Under the pieces are notes generated by a model, which had not been told where the DNA came from, did no database searches, and saw nothing but the letters and a program-made list of their open reading frames with translations. A program made the position numbers and the translations under genes. A stretch of DNA of 64,000 nucleotides from Arcobacter siniprincipis (GTDB taxonomy: Bacteria; Campylobacterota; Campylobacteria; Campylobacterales; Arcobacteraceae). Of the stretch, positions 36,023 through 43,953 are shown one piece after another; positions within the stretch are counted from its first letter, which is position 1; every line of letters begins with the position of its first letter. Location of the stretch: positions 1,178,001-1,242,000 of the forward strand of contig NZ_CP182343.1 of NCBI RefSeq assembly GCF_048571125.1, written 5' to 3'.

Positions 36023-36038
36023 CCAAACAATCGTTTGG
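36023..36038. promoter_or_regulatory. TetR operator copy 1
   Basis: Palindrome CCAAAC-AATC-GTTTGG, lying between the -10 element and the ATG of the TetR gene. The same 14-base core recurs upstream of the next gene at 36625. Repeated in two promoters flanking a TetR gene, it is almost certainly that regulator's site, although binding is not shown by sequence alone. Confidence 0.75.
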
Positions 36039-36046
36039 GAAAATAA

Positions 36047-36601
36047 ATGGCAATCAAAAAAACATCTAAAGAAGAAATTTTAAAAGAGTCAATAAAACTT
36101 TTTAAAATAAGAGGTTACCATAATACCTCTATGGCAAATATAGCTGAATCATGTGGTTTAATTAAAGGCAGTATTTATCATCATTTTAAAAGTAAAGATG
36201 AGATTGGATTAGAGTCTTTAAAATATATTCACAAGTATTTTATTGATAACATTTTTAGTATTGCATATAGAGGTGATTTATCAGATAAAGAGAAGCAAAA
36301 ACTTTTTATTTCTAAAACTGATGATTATTTTCTAGAAAGTGTTGGCGGTTGTTTGTTAGGAAACTTGGCTTTAGAAGTTTCTACTTTAAATTTAGAGTTT
36401 AAAGATGAGATTAAGTCATATTTTTTGGCTTGGGAAAAAGCTTTGGCAAAAATTTTAGAATCAAAATATGGCAAAGATATTTCTCTGAAACTAGCTAAAG
36501 AATATGTGTCATTGACACAAGGTGAAATTATGATGATGAATCTTTTTGATTCAAAAAAAAGATATCTAAGTGTAGGTGAAAAAATAACTCAATTATTGTA
36601 G
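36047..36601 (+). CDS. TetR-family transcriptional regulator
   Basis: A 184-residue repressor of the TetR/AcrR type. The helix-turn-helix is in the first 50 residues (GYHNTSMANIAESCGLIKGS, followed by IYHHFKSKDEIG). The C-terminal ligand-binding domain has the CLLGNLALEVS phrase common in TetR_C proteins of the YcdC/NemR-like branch, with a cysteine (about residue 103) that could sense electrophiles. It should repress its own gene and the NTF2-like gene downstream through the two identical operators. The inducing compound is unknown. Confidence 0.88.
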   Translation: MAIKKTSKEEILKESIKLFKIRGYHNTSMANIAESCGLIKGSIYHHFKSKDEIGLESLKYIHKYFIDNIFSIAYRGDLSDKEKQKLFISKTDDYFLESVGGCLLGNLALEVSTLNLEFKDEIKSYFLAWEKALAKILESKYGKDISLKLAKEYVSLTQGEIMMMNLFDSKKRYLSVGEKITQLL

Positions 36602-36624
36602 TTATTTTTTTTGAATTATTTATA

Positions 36625-36638
36625 CAAACAATCGTTTG
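36625..36638. promoter_or_regulatory. TetR operator copy 2
   Basis: CAAAC-AATC-GTTTG, identical in core to the site at 36023. It overlaps a TATACA that could be the -10 element of the downstream gene and lies 16 bases before that gene's ATG. This places the NTF2-like gene in the same regulon. Confidence 0.7.
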
Positions 36639-36654
36639 GTTGATAAGGAAAAAT

Positions 36655-37128
36655 ATGAAAAATGAAATAAAAAAACCACTACCACCTTTTGATTTTGAAA
36701 GTGCTAGTATAAAAGTAAAAATGGCAGAAAATGGATGGAACAGTAAAGATGCAAAAAAAATATCTCTTGCTTATACTATTGATAGTCTTTGGCGAAATAG
36801 AGATGAGTTTATAAATGGAAGAGATAAGATTATTGAGTTTTTGGAAAATAAATATCAAAAGGAGTTAGACTATAGATTGTGTAAAGAGTTATGGGCATAT
36901 AGTGAAAATAAAATAGCAGTAAGATTTGCTTATGAATGGCATGATGAAAGTGGACAATGGTATAGAAGTTATGGAAATGAAAACTGGGAATTCAATGAAA
37001 ATGGTCTTATGAAAAATAGATATGCTTGTATAAATGATTTAAAAATAAAAGAAGATGAACAAAAGTTTTTGTGGAATGGAAATACAAGACCAGATGATTA
37101 TGCAAGTTTGAGTGAAATGGGTTTATAA
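36655..37128 (+). CDS. DUF1348 protein (NTF2-like), TetR-controlled
   Basis: A 157-residue NTF2-like protein of the DUF1348 family, highly conserved in sequence: PPFDFESASIKVKMAENGWN, SLAYTIDSLWRNRDEF, FAYEWHDESGQWYRSYGNEN and WEFNENGLM all fit that family. The tryptophan-rich strands form the cone-shaped pocket; no catalytic function is established. I choose ATG 36655, with AAGGA six bases upstream, over a TTG at 36640 that overlaps the operator. Its TetR operator suggests induction by a small reactive compound. Confidence 0.88.
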   Translation: MKNEIKKPLPPFDFESASIKVKMAENGWNSKDAKKISLAYTIDSLWRNRDEFINGRDKIIEFLENKYQKELDYRLCKELWAYSENKIAVRFAYEWHDESGQWYRSYGNENWEFNENGLMKNRYACINDLKIKEDEQKFLWNGNTRPDDYASLSEMGL

Positions 37129-37176
37129 AATATACTTTGTGTTAAAATTCTCTCATTTAAAAAAGAGATAATAATT

Positions 37177-37926
37177 ATGACAGAAAAATTTGACTTTACA
37201 ATGATAGTTTTAAAAAATGATCAATACGATGGTTGTATAATTGATACTTCAACCATACCTAAAGATATAGAAGATTTTGAGAAAGACTTACTTTTGATTC
37301 TTGAAAACTTAGAAAATAAAAAGTTGTTATGGATAAAATTAATGATTGAAGAATCAAGTCTGATTTCCATACTTACAAATCATGGATTTGTTTTTCACAA
37401 CTGTAATGAGAGGGATATTACTTTAGTAAAAAAGCTTATTCAAAAACCTGTGATTCCAACTGCCACAAATCATACTTTAGGGGTAGGGGCAGTTGTAATT
37501 GATAACAACAAATTATTAGTTATCAAAGATAAAATTTATCAAGGTTATAAACTTCCTGGTGGTCATATTGATGATAGTGAAAATATTACTAGTGCTTTGA
37601 TTCGAGAAGTATATGAAGAGACAGGTATAAATATTAAATTTGATTCCATAATAAGTTTAAGACATATCTCACCTGGTCAGTTTAATGAATCAAATCTTTA
37701 TCTTGTATGTCGTGCTACGGCTTTATCAAAAGAGATAAATATAATAGACACAGATGAAATATTAGAAGCTAAATGGATGGATGTGGATACTTATTTAAAT
37801 CTTGAGGATGTTCATCCTTTTAATAAAAAGATAGTACGAATGGCTTTAGAAAATAAAGGCTTTAGAATAGTAAATAGTGAGAATTTGATTCATAGAAAAG
37901 ATTTAAATTATGAGATATTTTTTTAA
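37177..37926 (+). CDS. Nudix hydrolase with NUDT6-like N-terminal domain
   Basis: A 249-residue protein. The Nudix box is complete (GGHIDDSENI, then REVYEETGI, about residues 128-150), so hydrolysis of a nucleoside-diphosphate-linked substrate is expected. The first 95 residues are not a typical bacterial extension: LLWIKLMIEESSLISILTNH and GFVFHNCNERDITLV resemble the pre-Nudix domain of eukaryotic NUDT6 and plant NUDX proteins (WLKIPIE, GFxYHHAE). Substrate is unknown; ADP-ribose or NADH are options from that group. It is a single gene ending at a bidirectional terminator. Confidence 0.8.
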   Translation: MTEKFDFTMIVLKNDQYDGCIIDTSTIPKDIEDFEKDLLLILENLENKKLLWIKLMIEESSLISILTNHGFVFHNCNERDITLVKKLIQKPVIPTATNHTLGVGAVVIDNNKLLVIKDKIYQGYKLPGGHIDDSENITSALIREVYEETGINIKFDSIISLRHISPGQFNESNLYLVCRATALSKEINIIDTDEILEAKWMDVDTYLNLEDVHPFNKKIVRMALENKGFRIVNSENLIHRKDLNYEIFF

Positions 37927-37928
37927 AG

Positions 37929-37956
37929 TATAAGTAAGGAAATTTCCTTACTTATA
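37929..37956. terminator. Bidirectional terminator between the Nudix and aldA genes
   Basis: A 28-base perfect palindrome (14-bp arms, 37929-37942 and 37943-37956). It sits between two convergent stop codons, with T-rich DNA on both sides, so it can end both transcripts. Confidence 0.8.
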
Positions 37957-37960
37957 TAAT

Positions 37961-39409
37961 TTATTGTTTATTTAAATCGTATTGTAAATATACAACTTTA
38001 GTTTGTAAGAATTCTTCTAAACCATGTTTACCATCAGCTCCACCAATACCAGATTTTTTCCATCCAGCGTGGAAACCTTGCATTGCTTCAAAGTTTTCTC
38101 TATTGATATATGTTTCTCCACATTTTATCTCTTTGCAAGCTCTCATAGCTATATCAAGGTTTTGTGTATAGATTGATGAAGTTAATCCAAACTCACTATC
38201 ATTTGCTAAAGCAATAGCTTCATCAAGTGTATCAAATGTTACGATTGGAAGTACTGGTCCAAAAATCTCTTCTTTGATAATATCCATATCTTGTTTTACA
38301 TCAATTATTACTGTTGGCTCATAAAAATATCCATCATCTCTATCGCATCTTTTACCACCAGTTGTAATAGAAGCTCCTGCTGCAACTGCTGAATCTACTA
38401 ATTTTTGAACATGAGTAATAGCATCTTCATTAATAAGTGGTCCCATATCAATTTTTTCTGTTAAAGGATTACCACAAGTTAAAGCAGCCATAGATTTTGT
38501 AATTCTTTCACTGAACTCTTTTGCAATACTTTTATGTACATAAACTCTTTCAGCACAATTACAAACTTGTCCATTATTTGTAACTCTAGAATTTTTGATA
38601 GCTTCAACTGCAATATCAAGATTAGCATCTGCCATAACAATCGCAGGTGCTTTCCCACCTAATTCTAAAGATACTTTTGTTACATTTTTAGAAGCTGCTT
38701 CCATGATTTTAACACCTGTTGGTACACTTCCTGTGAAACTTACAATTCCAACTTTTTCATGACCTGCAAGTGGGTTTCCGACTTCTTTACCAGAACCACT
38801 TATAAGATTGAATACTCCCTTTGGAAGTCCAACTTCGTCAACAAGTTTTGCAAACTCAAAGGCATTATTTGGAGTTTCACTACTAGGTTTTATAACTATA
38901 GTATTTCCAGTTAAAAGTGCGGGGGCAAGTTTTCTAGCAATCAAGAAAAATGGGAAATTCCATGGTAAAATACCAGCTGCAACTCCTATTGGTAATTTAA
39001 ATAAAAAAATATTTTCATTTGGTCTATCACTTTGAATAATCTCACCTTCATATCTTCTAGCCCATTCAGCCATATAATCCATATAATCGGCAGTAAAATT
39101 AACTTCAACAGTAGCTAAACCTAAAACTTTTCCTTGTTCTTCTGATATAACTCTTGCTAACATGCTTGCATTATCTCTAATCTTTTGTGCAATCTTTTTT
39201 AGATAACCTCCTCGCTCAACTGCTGGTAATTTTTCCCATGAACTTTGAGCTTCTTGGGCTGATTCAACAGCTTGGTTAACATCATCTTCTGTTCCTATAG
39301 GAATATAAGATATAATTTGTTTATCTGATGGATTAATTACTGGTTCTTTTTCAACATGATTGATAAACTCGCCGTTTATGTACATTTGGTAAACTTTTGC
39401 TTCTGACAT
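37961..39409 (-). CDS. aldA: Lactaldehyde/glycolaldehyde dehydrogenase (AldA-like)
   Basis: A 482-residue NAD-dependent aldehyde dehydrogenase that closely follows E. coli AldA, including FTADYMDYMAEWARRYEGEI, NSRVTNNGQVCNCAERVY and NFEAMQGFHAGWKKSGIGGA. Catalytic residues are Cys283 (GQVCNCAE) and Glu249 (SLELGGK), with the PWN oxyanion block at 149-151. It would oxidise lactaldehyde, glycolaldehyde or similar aldehydes to acids in the cytoplasm. Start ATG has AAAGGAG upstream. It is divergent from argC with a 190-base gap and appears monocistronic. Substrate range in this organism is inferred from the homologue. Confidence 0.9.
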   Translation of the reverse strand: MSEAKVYQMYINGEFINHVEKEPVINPSDKQIISYIPIGTEDDVNQAVESAQEAQSSWEKLPAVERGGYLKKIAQKIRDNASMLARVISEEQGKVLGLATVEVNFTADYMDYMAEWARRYEGEIIQSDRPNENIFLFKLPIGVAAGILPWNFPFFLIARKLAPALLTGNTIVIKPSSETPNNAFEFAKLVDEVGLPKGVFNLISGSGKEVGNPLAGHEKVGIVSFTGSVPTGVKIMEAASKNVTKVSLELGGKAPAIVMADANLDIAVEAIKNSRVTNNGQVCNCAERVYVHKSIAKEFSERITKSMAALTCGNPLTEKIDMGPLINEDAITHVQKLVDSAVAAGASITTGGKRCDRDDGYFYEPTVIIDVKQDMDIIKEEIFGPVLPIVTFDTLDEAIALANDSEFGLTSSIYTQNLDIAMRACKEIKCGETYINRENFEAMQGFHAGWKKSGIGGADGKHGLEEFLQTKVVYLQYDLNKQ

Positions 39410-39601
39410 AATATTCTCCTTTAGATTGTGATAATTGCGTAATCAATATGTTACTCTTTCATAGTTAATAGATAATAAATATGGATTAATTAACATTTAT
39501 AATTCAGATAATAAGTTTTATTTTAAAGAATATATTAATAAAATGTGAAGATTAAAGAAAATGAAGTTAAAATTCTAATATAAATAAATAAAAGAGATTA
39601 A

Positions 39602-40552
39602 ATGAAATATAAAATATTTGTAGATGGACAATTTGGAACAACTGGATTAAAAATCCATGAAATGTTAAAGGATAGAGAAGAACTTGAAATTTTGACGATT
39701 TCAGAAGATGATAAAAAAGATATTGATGTTAAGACAAAGCTATTAAATGAAGCTGATTTAGTATTTTTATGTTTGCCTGATGTTGCTTCAAAAGAGTCTG
39801 TAAAACTTATAACAAATGAAAATACAAAAGTAATAGATGCAAGTACAGCACACAGAACAAATGAAGATTGGACTTATGGAATTGCTGAATTAACTCCTAC
39901 ACAAAGAGAAAAAATAAAAAATTCCAATAGAGTTTGTGTGCCAGGTTGCCATGCAAGTGGTTTTATTATGGCTATGAAACCATTAATTGAAAATGAAATA
40001 GTTTCACCAAAGAATAGAATTGTATGCCACTCAATCACAGGATATAGTGGTGGAGGAAAAGGTTTAATTGATATATATGAAGATCCTAAAAATGAAGGAA
40101 AATTTTTAAGTCAAAGACCTTATGCTTTGGGGTTATCTCATAAACATTTACCTGAAATAAAACATGTCTTAGGATTAAAGCATGCTCCATTTTTCACTCC
40201 AAGTGTTGGTAATTTTGTGCAAGGTATGCTTGTAATGTCTTATTTAGTAAAAAGTGAACTTTTAAATAAGAAAATTACTAGAAATGAAATAGTAGATTTA
40301 TATAAAGAGTACTACAAGGGTGAGCAATTTGTAAAAATTATTGAAGATGATTTTGAGTATCTTGATGATGGATTTTTAGATGCAATGAAGTGCAACAATA
40401 CAAATAGAATAGAAATCTCAGTTTATGAAAGTGAAGATTATATACTTGTAATCTCAAGACTTGATAATCTAGGAAAAGGTGCTTCAGGAGCTGCTGTTCA
40501 AAATATGAATATCATGTTAGGACTTGATGAAAAGCTGGGCTTAAATCTATAA
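39602..40552 (+). CDS. argC: N-acetyl-gamma-glutamyl-phosphate reductase (type 2)
   Basis: A 316-residue NADPH-dependent reductase of arginine biosynthesis, converting N-acetylglutamyl phosphate to the semialdehyde. It has the short type-2 form: dinucleotide-binding FGTTGLK (11-17), STAHRT, and catalytic Cys116 in VCVPGCHASGF. HLPEIKHVLGL and FTPSVGNFVQGM match the family. The other arg genes are not in this window, so the gene is isolated, and a Crp/Fnr regulator begins on the base after its stop. Other Campylobacterota may carry a longer type-1 ArgC elsewhere; the whole genome would be needed to see if this copy is the only one. Confidence 0.88.
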   Translation: MKYKIFVDGQFGTTGLKIHEMLKDREELEILTISEDDKKDIDVKTKLLNEADLVFLCLPDVASKESVKLITNENTKVIDASTAHRTNEDWTYGIAELTPTQREKIKNSNRVCVPGCHASGFIMAMKPLIENEIVSPKNRIVCHSITGYSGGGKGLIDIYEDPKNEGKFLSQRPYALGLSHKHLPEIKHVLGLKHAPFFTPSVGNFVQGMLVMSYLVKSELLNKKITRNEIVDLYKEYYKGEQFVKIIEDDFEYLDDGFLDAMKCNNTNRIEISVYESEDYILVISRLDNLGKGASGAAVQNMNIMLGLDEKLGLNL

Positions 40553-41161
40553 ATGTCAAATCAAAAGGAAGAGCTTGATTGTTTTAAACAGTTAAGAGAA
40601 GTTTGTAAAACATATCAAGATTTTTCCAATGAGTCTTTTGAAGAATTAAAAAATATAAGTTTTTTAAAAGAGGTAAAAAAAGGTGACGTTTTACAAGATG
40701 TTTATTCACCTGCTAAATATATCTACTTTATCTGTAAAGGTATTTTACGTACCTATTTTTTAAATTCCGATGGTGCTATTTATATTAAAAATCTATTTTC
40801 TGAAAACTATTTTTCTGCTTCAAAGGTTTCCCTTCTTACAGGTGAAGATTCATATCTTTGTATTGATGCTTTGGAAGATTCAATTTTAATATGTATTGAT
40901 TTTAAAGGGTATAAAAAGCTAATAGAAAAAAACGATGAGTTTAAAAACTTTTATATAAATTATCTAGAAAAAAACTGGGTAATAGTAAAAGAGAAAAATG
41001 AGATATCTTTAATACTTGATGATGCAAGTATAAGATATGAAAATTTTATAAAAAATAATCCAAATATAGAAAATAGAATTCCACTTCACCATATAGCAAA
41101 CCATCTTGGTATTACTCCTACACAGCTTAGTAGAATTAGAAAAAAGAGTAAAAAAGATTAA
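40553..41161 (+). CDS. Crp/Fnr-family transcriptional regulator
   Basis: A 202-residue regulator with a cyclic-nucleotide-binding-type beta-barrel (about 25-135; KKGDVLQDVYSPAKYIYFIC and KGILRTYFLN) and a C-terminal helix-turn-helix (LHHIANHLGITPTQLSRIRK). It lacks the Fnr-type N-terminal cysteine cluster, and the arginine and serine that bind cAMP are not evident, so the effector is unknown. It begins one base after argC with a poor ribosome binding site, and is probably translated through coupling. It overlaps the convergent NYN gene by four bases. Confidence 0.85.
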   Translation: MSNQKEELDCFKQLREVCKTYQDFSNESFEELKNISFLKEVKKGDVLQDVYSPAKYIYFICKGILRTYFLNSDGAIYIKNLFSENYFSASKVSLLTGEDSYLCIDALEDSILICIDFKGYKKLIEKNDEFKNFYINYLEKNWVIVKEKNEISLILDDASIRYENFIKNNPNIENRIPLHHIANHLGITPTQLSRIRKKSKKD

Positions 41162-41868
41162 TCAATCACTCTTATAAATATATGTACATTTCTATTTTTA
41201 TTAAATGGTATTTCATTTAATTCAAGGTAATCCAATGATTTCATTAGTTTTCCATATTTATCAAAACCATAAGTTCTTGGGTCAAAAGAGGGGTAGTTTT
41301 TATTTATATGTTTTACTACTGCTGATAAATTTGCCCAGTCATCATCATCTGATACGGCCATTACAGCTTTTGTGATTATATCTTTTAATCTGTTTTGTTC
41401 ATTATTTGTTTGGGTTATCTCTTTTATTTCTCGCAAGTTCTCTGTATAAACAAACTTATCACAAGCTGAGATAAATGCTTCTGGTGTTTTTTGTTCTCCA
41501 AAACCATAGACTTTTAGACCTGATTCTCTAATTCTTGTAGCCAATCTTGTAAAGTCGCTATCAGAAGAGATTATACAAAAACCATCAAGTCGATTTTCAT
41601 GTAATATATCCATAGCATCAATTATAAGAGAAGAATCAGTGGCATTTTTCCCATTTGTATAACTAAATTGTTGAATAGGTTGTATTGCATGTGTATGCAA
41701 ATGCTCTTTCCAACCTTTTAGTTGAGAAGTTGTCCAGTCCCCATAAGCTCTTTTTATATTTGTAATCCCAAATTTTGCTATCTCTTCTAATAATTCAGAG
41801 ATAACAGATGCTTGTGCATTATCTGCATCAATCAAGACTGCTAATTTGTCTGTACTCATTTCATCCAT
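41158..41868 (-). CDS. NYN domain protein with OST-HTH/LOTUS-type C-terminus
   Basis: A 236-residue protein of the LabA/DUF88 group. The NYN (PIN-like) nuclease domain has conserved acids in LAVLIDADNAQA, NGKNATDSSLIIDAMDIL and IISSDSDFTRLATRIRESG (between about residues 8 and 115), which bind a metal for RNA cleavage. The C-terminal 75 residues (about 160-235; WANLSAVVKHINKNYPSFDP, then YGFDKYGKLMKS) match the OST-HTH/LOTUS RNA-binding domain. A role in RNA processing or decay is expected from the family; targets are unknown. A single gene, convergent with the Crp/Fnr gene. Confidence 0.88.
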   Translation of the reverse strand: MDEMSTDKLAVLIDADNAQASVISELLEEIAKFGITNIKRAYGDWTTSQLKGWKEHLHTHAIQPIQQFSYTNGKNATDSSLIIDAMDILHENRLDGFCIISSDSDFTRLATRIRESGLKVYGFGEQKTPEAFISACDKFVYTENLREIKEITQTNNEQNRLKDIITKAVMAVSDDDDWANLSAVVKHINKNYPSFDPRTYGFDKYGKLMKSLDYLELNEIPFNKNRNVHIFIRVID

Positions 41869-41906
41869 TTTATTAAATCCTTTATATTAAATATTATACC
41901 TAATTA

Positions 41907-43085
41907 CTAAGCAATTTTATTTAATACGGTTTTTTCTTCACTTGTAAAACATTTATGAGGATATTCTACTTGTCGATTTTGAAAAGAAAGAATAGATTTA
42001 TTTAAAATAACTCCAGAATCAATATTTATAGCTTGTTTAATAGTATCATTTTTATACCAAGCTTCTCTTCCTGCTAATACAGTTGGTAAATATACAATTA
42101 AAGCTGCTGAAATAGAGCGTGTCGCACTCTCCCAAAGATAACTTGGAGTATGATCAACTGCATAATAATCTACACATTTATGTTTAAATATCGGGTTTTT
42201 AAATGTAGTTGGTTTTGCAAAATAGAATCCCATTCCTTCATCACAACTAACATCTATGATTAAACTATCAGCTTTTAAGCATGAACTCTCTTCTTTAATA
42301 ATAAAATCAGTAGGATTTGCTGTATCTTGAAACACACCATTTACGATAATATCAGCTTCACTAATTAAGTCTGAAAGTGGACGAATAGAACCATCATGTT
42401 CTACTACAACCATCCGTGCTTCATTTTCATCACCTTCTTGAATTCTTACATAATGGCAGTCAAGTACTTCTTCTCTTACTTCATTATCTGGTCGTTGTAC
42501 GCAAATAGTAATATCTCTAAAACCATGGGCTTTTAGAGCATAAATAGCACCACGGCTAACTGCACCAAAACCAAATATAACTATTTTACGCTGATTTCCA
42601 TAGTGACCATCTATGCCTTTTAATTGTAAAGCATGAATAACTGCACAATATCCTGCCATCTCATTATTTTTATAAAAGGTGTGTCGACCAACTTGTCCTT
42701 CTTTTGACCAAATAAACATATCTTCAAAGGCAATAAGTGTTTGTTTGCGTTCTATTGCTATTTGGGTTATCTCTTCTTGTTGTACACAATGCACATATCC
42801 CCAAAGTGTTCCACCAACTTTTAGCTCTTTTAAATCAGCTAATACAGGTTTATTGATAATTACTGTACCAATATTTGCTAATAAATTATGTCTTGTATCA
42901 ATACCACCACTTAATGATGCAATTTCTTCATCTGAAATACCAAAGGGAGCTCCATAACCCTCTTCAAATATTAGTTGTTCTCGTAATTCTTTTGGGATAC
43001 GCGATAAATGTTTTGGATGTATTGGAAGCCTTCTTTCATCTATTTTTTTTGAAGTTCCAATAACTCCTACTTTTAACTTATGCAT
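41907..43085 (-). CDS. N5-(carboxyethyl)ornithine synthase-like dehydrogenase
   Basis: A 392-residue member of the alanine dehydrogenase/PNT superfamily. The N-terminal IGTSKKIDERRLPIHPKHL and later EEGYGAPFGISDEEI, KIVIFGFGAVSRGAI (Rossmann GxGxxxRG), DVSCDEGMGFYFAKPT and VDHTPSYLW are typical of N5-(carboxyethyl)ornithine synthase, which reductively couples pyruvate with ornithine or lysine using NADPH. It is longer than the lactococcal enzyme of about 313 residues. It is the second gene of a leftward operon with a DUF2179 membrane protein, 27 bases apart. Substrates here are not certain; a related opine or alanine dehydrogenase activity is possible. Confidence 0.78.
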   Translation of the reverse strand: MHKLKVGVIGTSKKIDERRLPIHPKHLSRIPKELREQLIFEEGYGAPFGISDEEIASLSGGIDTRHNLLANIGTVIINKPVLADLKELKVGGTLWGYVHCVQQEEITQIAIERKQTLIAFEDMFIWSKEGQVGRHTFYKNNEMAGYCAVIHALQLKGIDGHYGNQRKIVIFGFGAVSRGAIYALKAHGFRDITICVQRPDNEVREEVLDCHYVRIQEGDENEARMVVVEHDGSIRPLSDLISEADIIVNGVFQDTANPTDFIIKEESSCLKADSLIIDVSCDEGMGFYFAKPTTFKNPIFKHKCVDYYAVDHTPSYLWESATRSISAALIVYLPTVLAGREAWYKNDTIKQAINIDSGVILNKSILSFQNRQVEYPHKCFTSEEKTVLNKIA

Positions 43086-43112
43086 GTTTTGATTTCCTTT
43101 TAATTTGATTTA

Positions 43113-43676
43113 TTATTTAGTCTTTCTCATATTCCAAAAACTTCTTTTACTTATAAAGTCTGGACCATCATATACACTTTTTAAATCAGATACAGTATAT
43201 ACAGCTTTATTATCAAGTTTATTTATTAATTGAATAAGTTCAGGGATATTTCTTCTTTTTTCAACGATAAATAAAACTTCCACAGGTTTGTCTTCCCCCA
43301 TATCTCCATCAACTGAAACAACTTTAAAACCCTCTTCTCGTATCTTGTCTGCTAAAATATCACGATTGAAAGAGATACAACGAATAAGTTCTTTACCAAT
43401 AGCAAATCGATTTTCAATCCACATCCCCACATAAATACCACTAGCAAAACCAGCAGAATAAGCAAAAGCCAAATGCCATTGGTCAAGATGTTTAAAAACT
43501 TGACCAGCTGCTATTAACCAAATGATGATTTCAAAAAAACCAATTGCTGATGCTAATAATTTATAGCCACGAAATATAACAATAGTACGAAATGTTCCTA
43601 AAGAAACATCAGCAACCCTTGACAGAAATATAAGTAGTGCTAAGACATAAGGATATTGCGCTATAAATTCAGACAT
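43113..43676 (-). CDS. DUF5698/DUF2179 membrane protein
   Basis: A 187-residue protein with three N-terminal membrane helices (about 8-95; VADVSLGTFRTIVIFRG is the DUF5698 signature) and a cytoplasmic C-terminal DUF2179-type domain (VVSVDGDMGEDKPVEVLFIV, then RRNIPELIQLINKLD). Function is unknown; related membrane proteins pair a channel-like part with a small ligand-binding domain. It precedes the carboxyethylornithine-synthase-like gene in one operon. A nine-codon frame overlaps its start (see the entry at 43669). Confidence 0.82.
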   Translation of the reverse strand: MSEFIAQYPYVLALLIFLSRVADVSLGTFRTIVIFRGYKLLASAIGFFEIIIWLIAAGQVFKHLDQWHLAFAYSAGFASGIYVGMWIENRFAIGKELIRCISFNRDILADKIREEGFKVVSVDGDMGEDKPVEVLFIVEKRRNIPELIQLINKLDNKAVYTVSDLKSVYDGPDFISKRSFWNMRKTK

Positions 43677-43698
43677 TTTTGTCTCTTGTTTTGTTCAT
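43669..43698 (-). CDS. Nine-codon upstream frame overlapping the DUF2179 start
   Basis: ATG with AAAGGA about eight bases upstream encodes MNKTRDKNV and stops at TGA inside the next gene's start region, eight bases past its ATG. The main gene's own ribosome binding site (AGAGA) is weaker. It may be a leader peptide that feeds ribosomes to the main start, or the result of chance. Confidence 0.35.
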   Translation of the reverse strand: MNKTRDKNV

Positions 43699-43953
43699 TT
43701 ATTGATTTCCTTTAAGAAATTCTATAGGTATAACTTTATGAACGATGTATCAGTTTCGAAGATATGTCTATTTTTGTTTTGCTCTGTTTTAGATGTTTAA
43801 GAGTTTTAATTTTATACAAGTAACGGGGTATCAAGCCTAAGAAGCGACTTTCAAATTAGTGTAATACACGATTATTATTTGAGTCTATCTGAATAAAATC
43901 TTTATTGCAAGCTCCTTAAGATTTTAAGGGGCTTATTGATTAATGCTAGATAA
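43699..43953. other. Intergenic region with a terminator and an unassigned GC-richer block
   Basis: Between two leftward units. The right end carries the terminator at 43909-43934. A block at about 43816-43848 (ACAAGTAACGGGGTATCAAG and following) is much less AT-rich than its surroundings but forms no stem I can see. The remaining bases should hold the promoter of the DUF2179 operon. Confidence 0.4.
43909..43934 (-). terminator. Terminator after the 2-hydroxyacid dehydrogenase gene
   Basis: Eleven paired bases (43909-43919 with 43924-43934, one G-T pair) and a four-base GATT loop. Read leftward it lies 20 bases after the dehydrogenase stop and is followed by an AT-rich tail. Confidence 0.75.
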
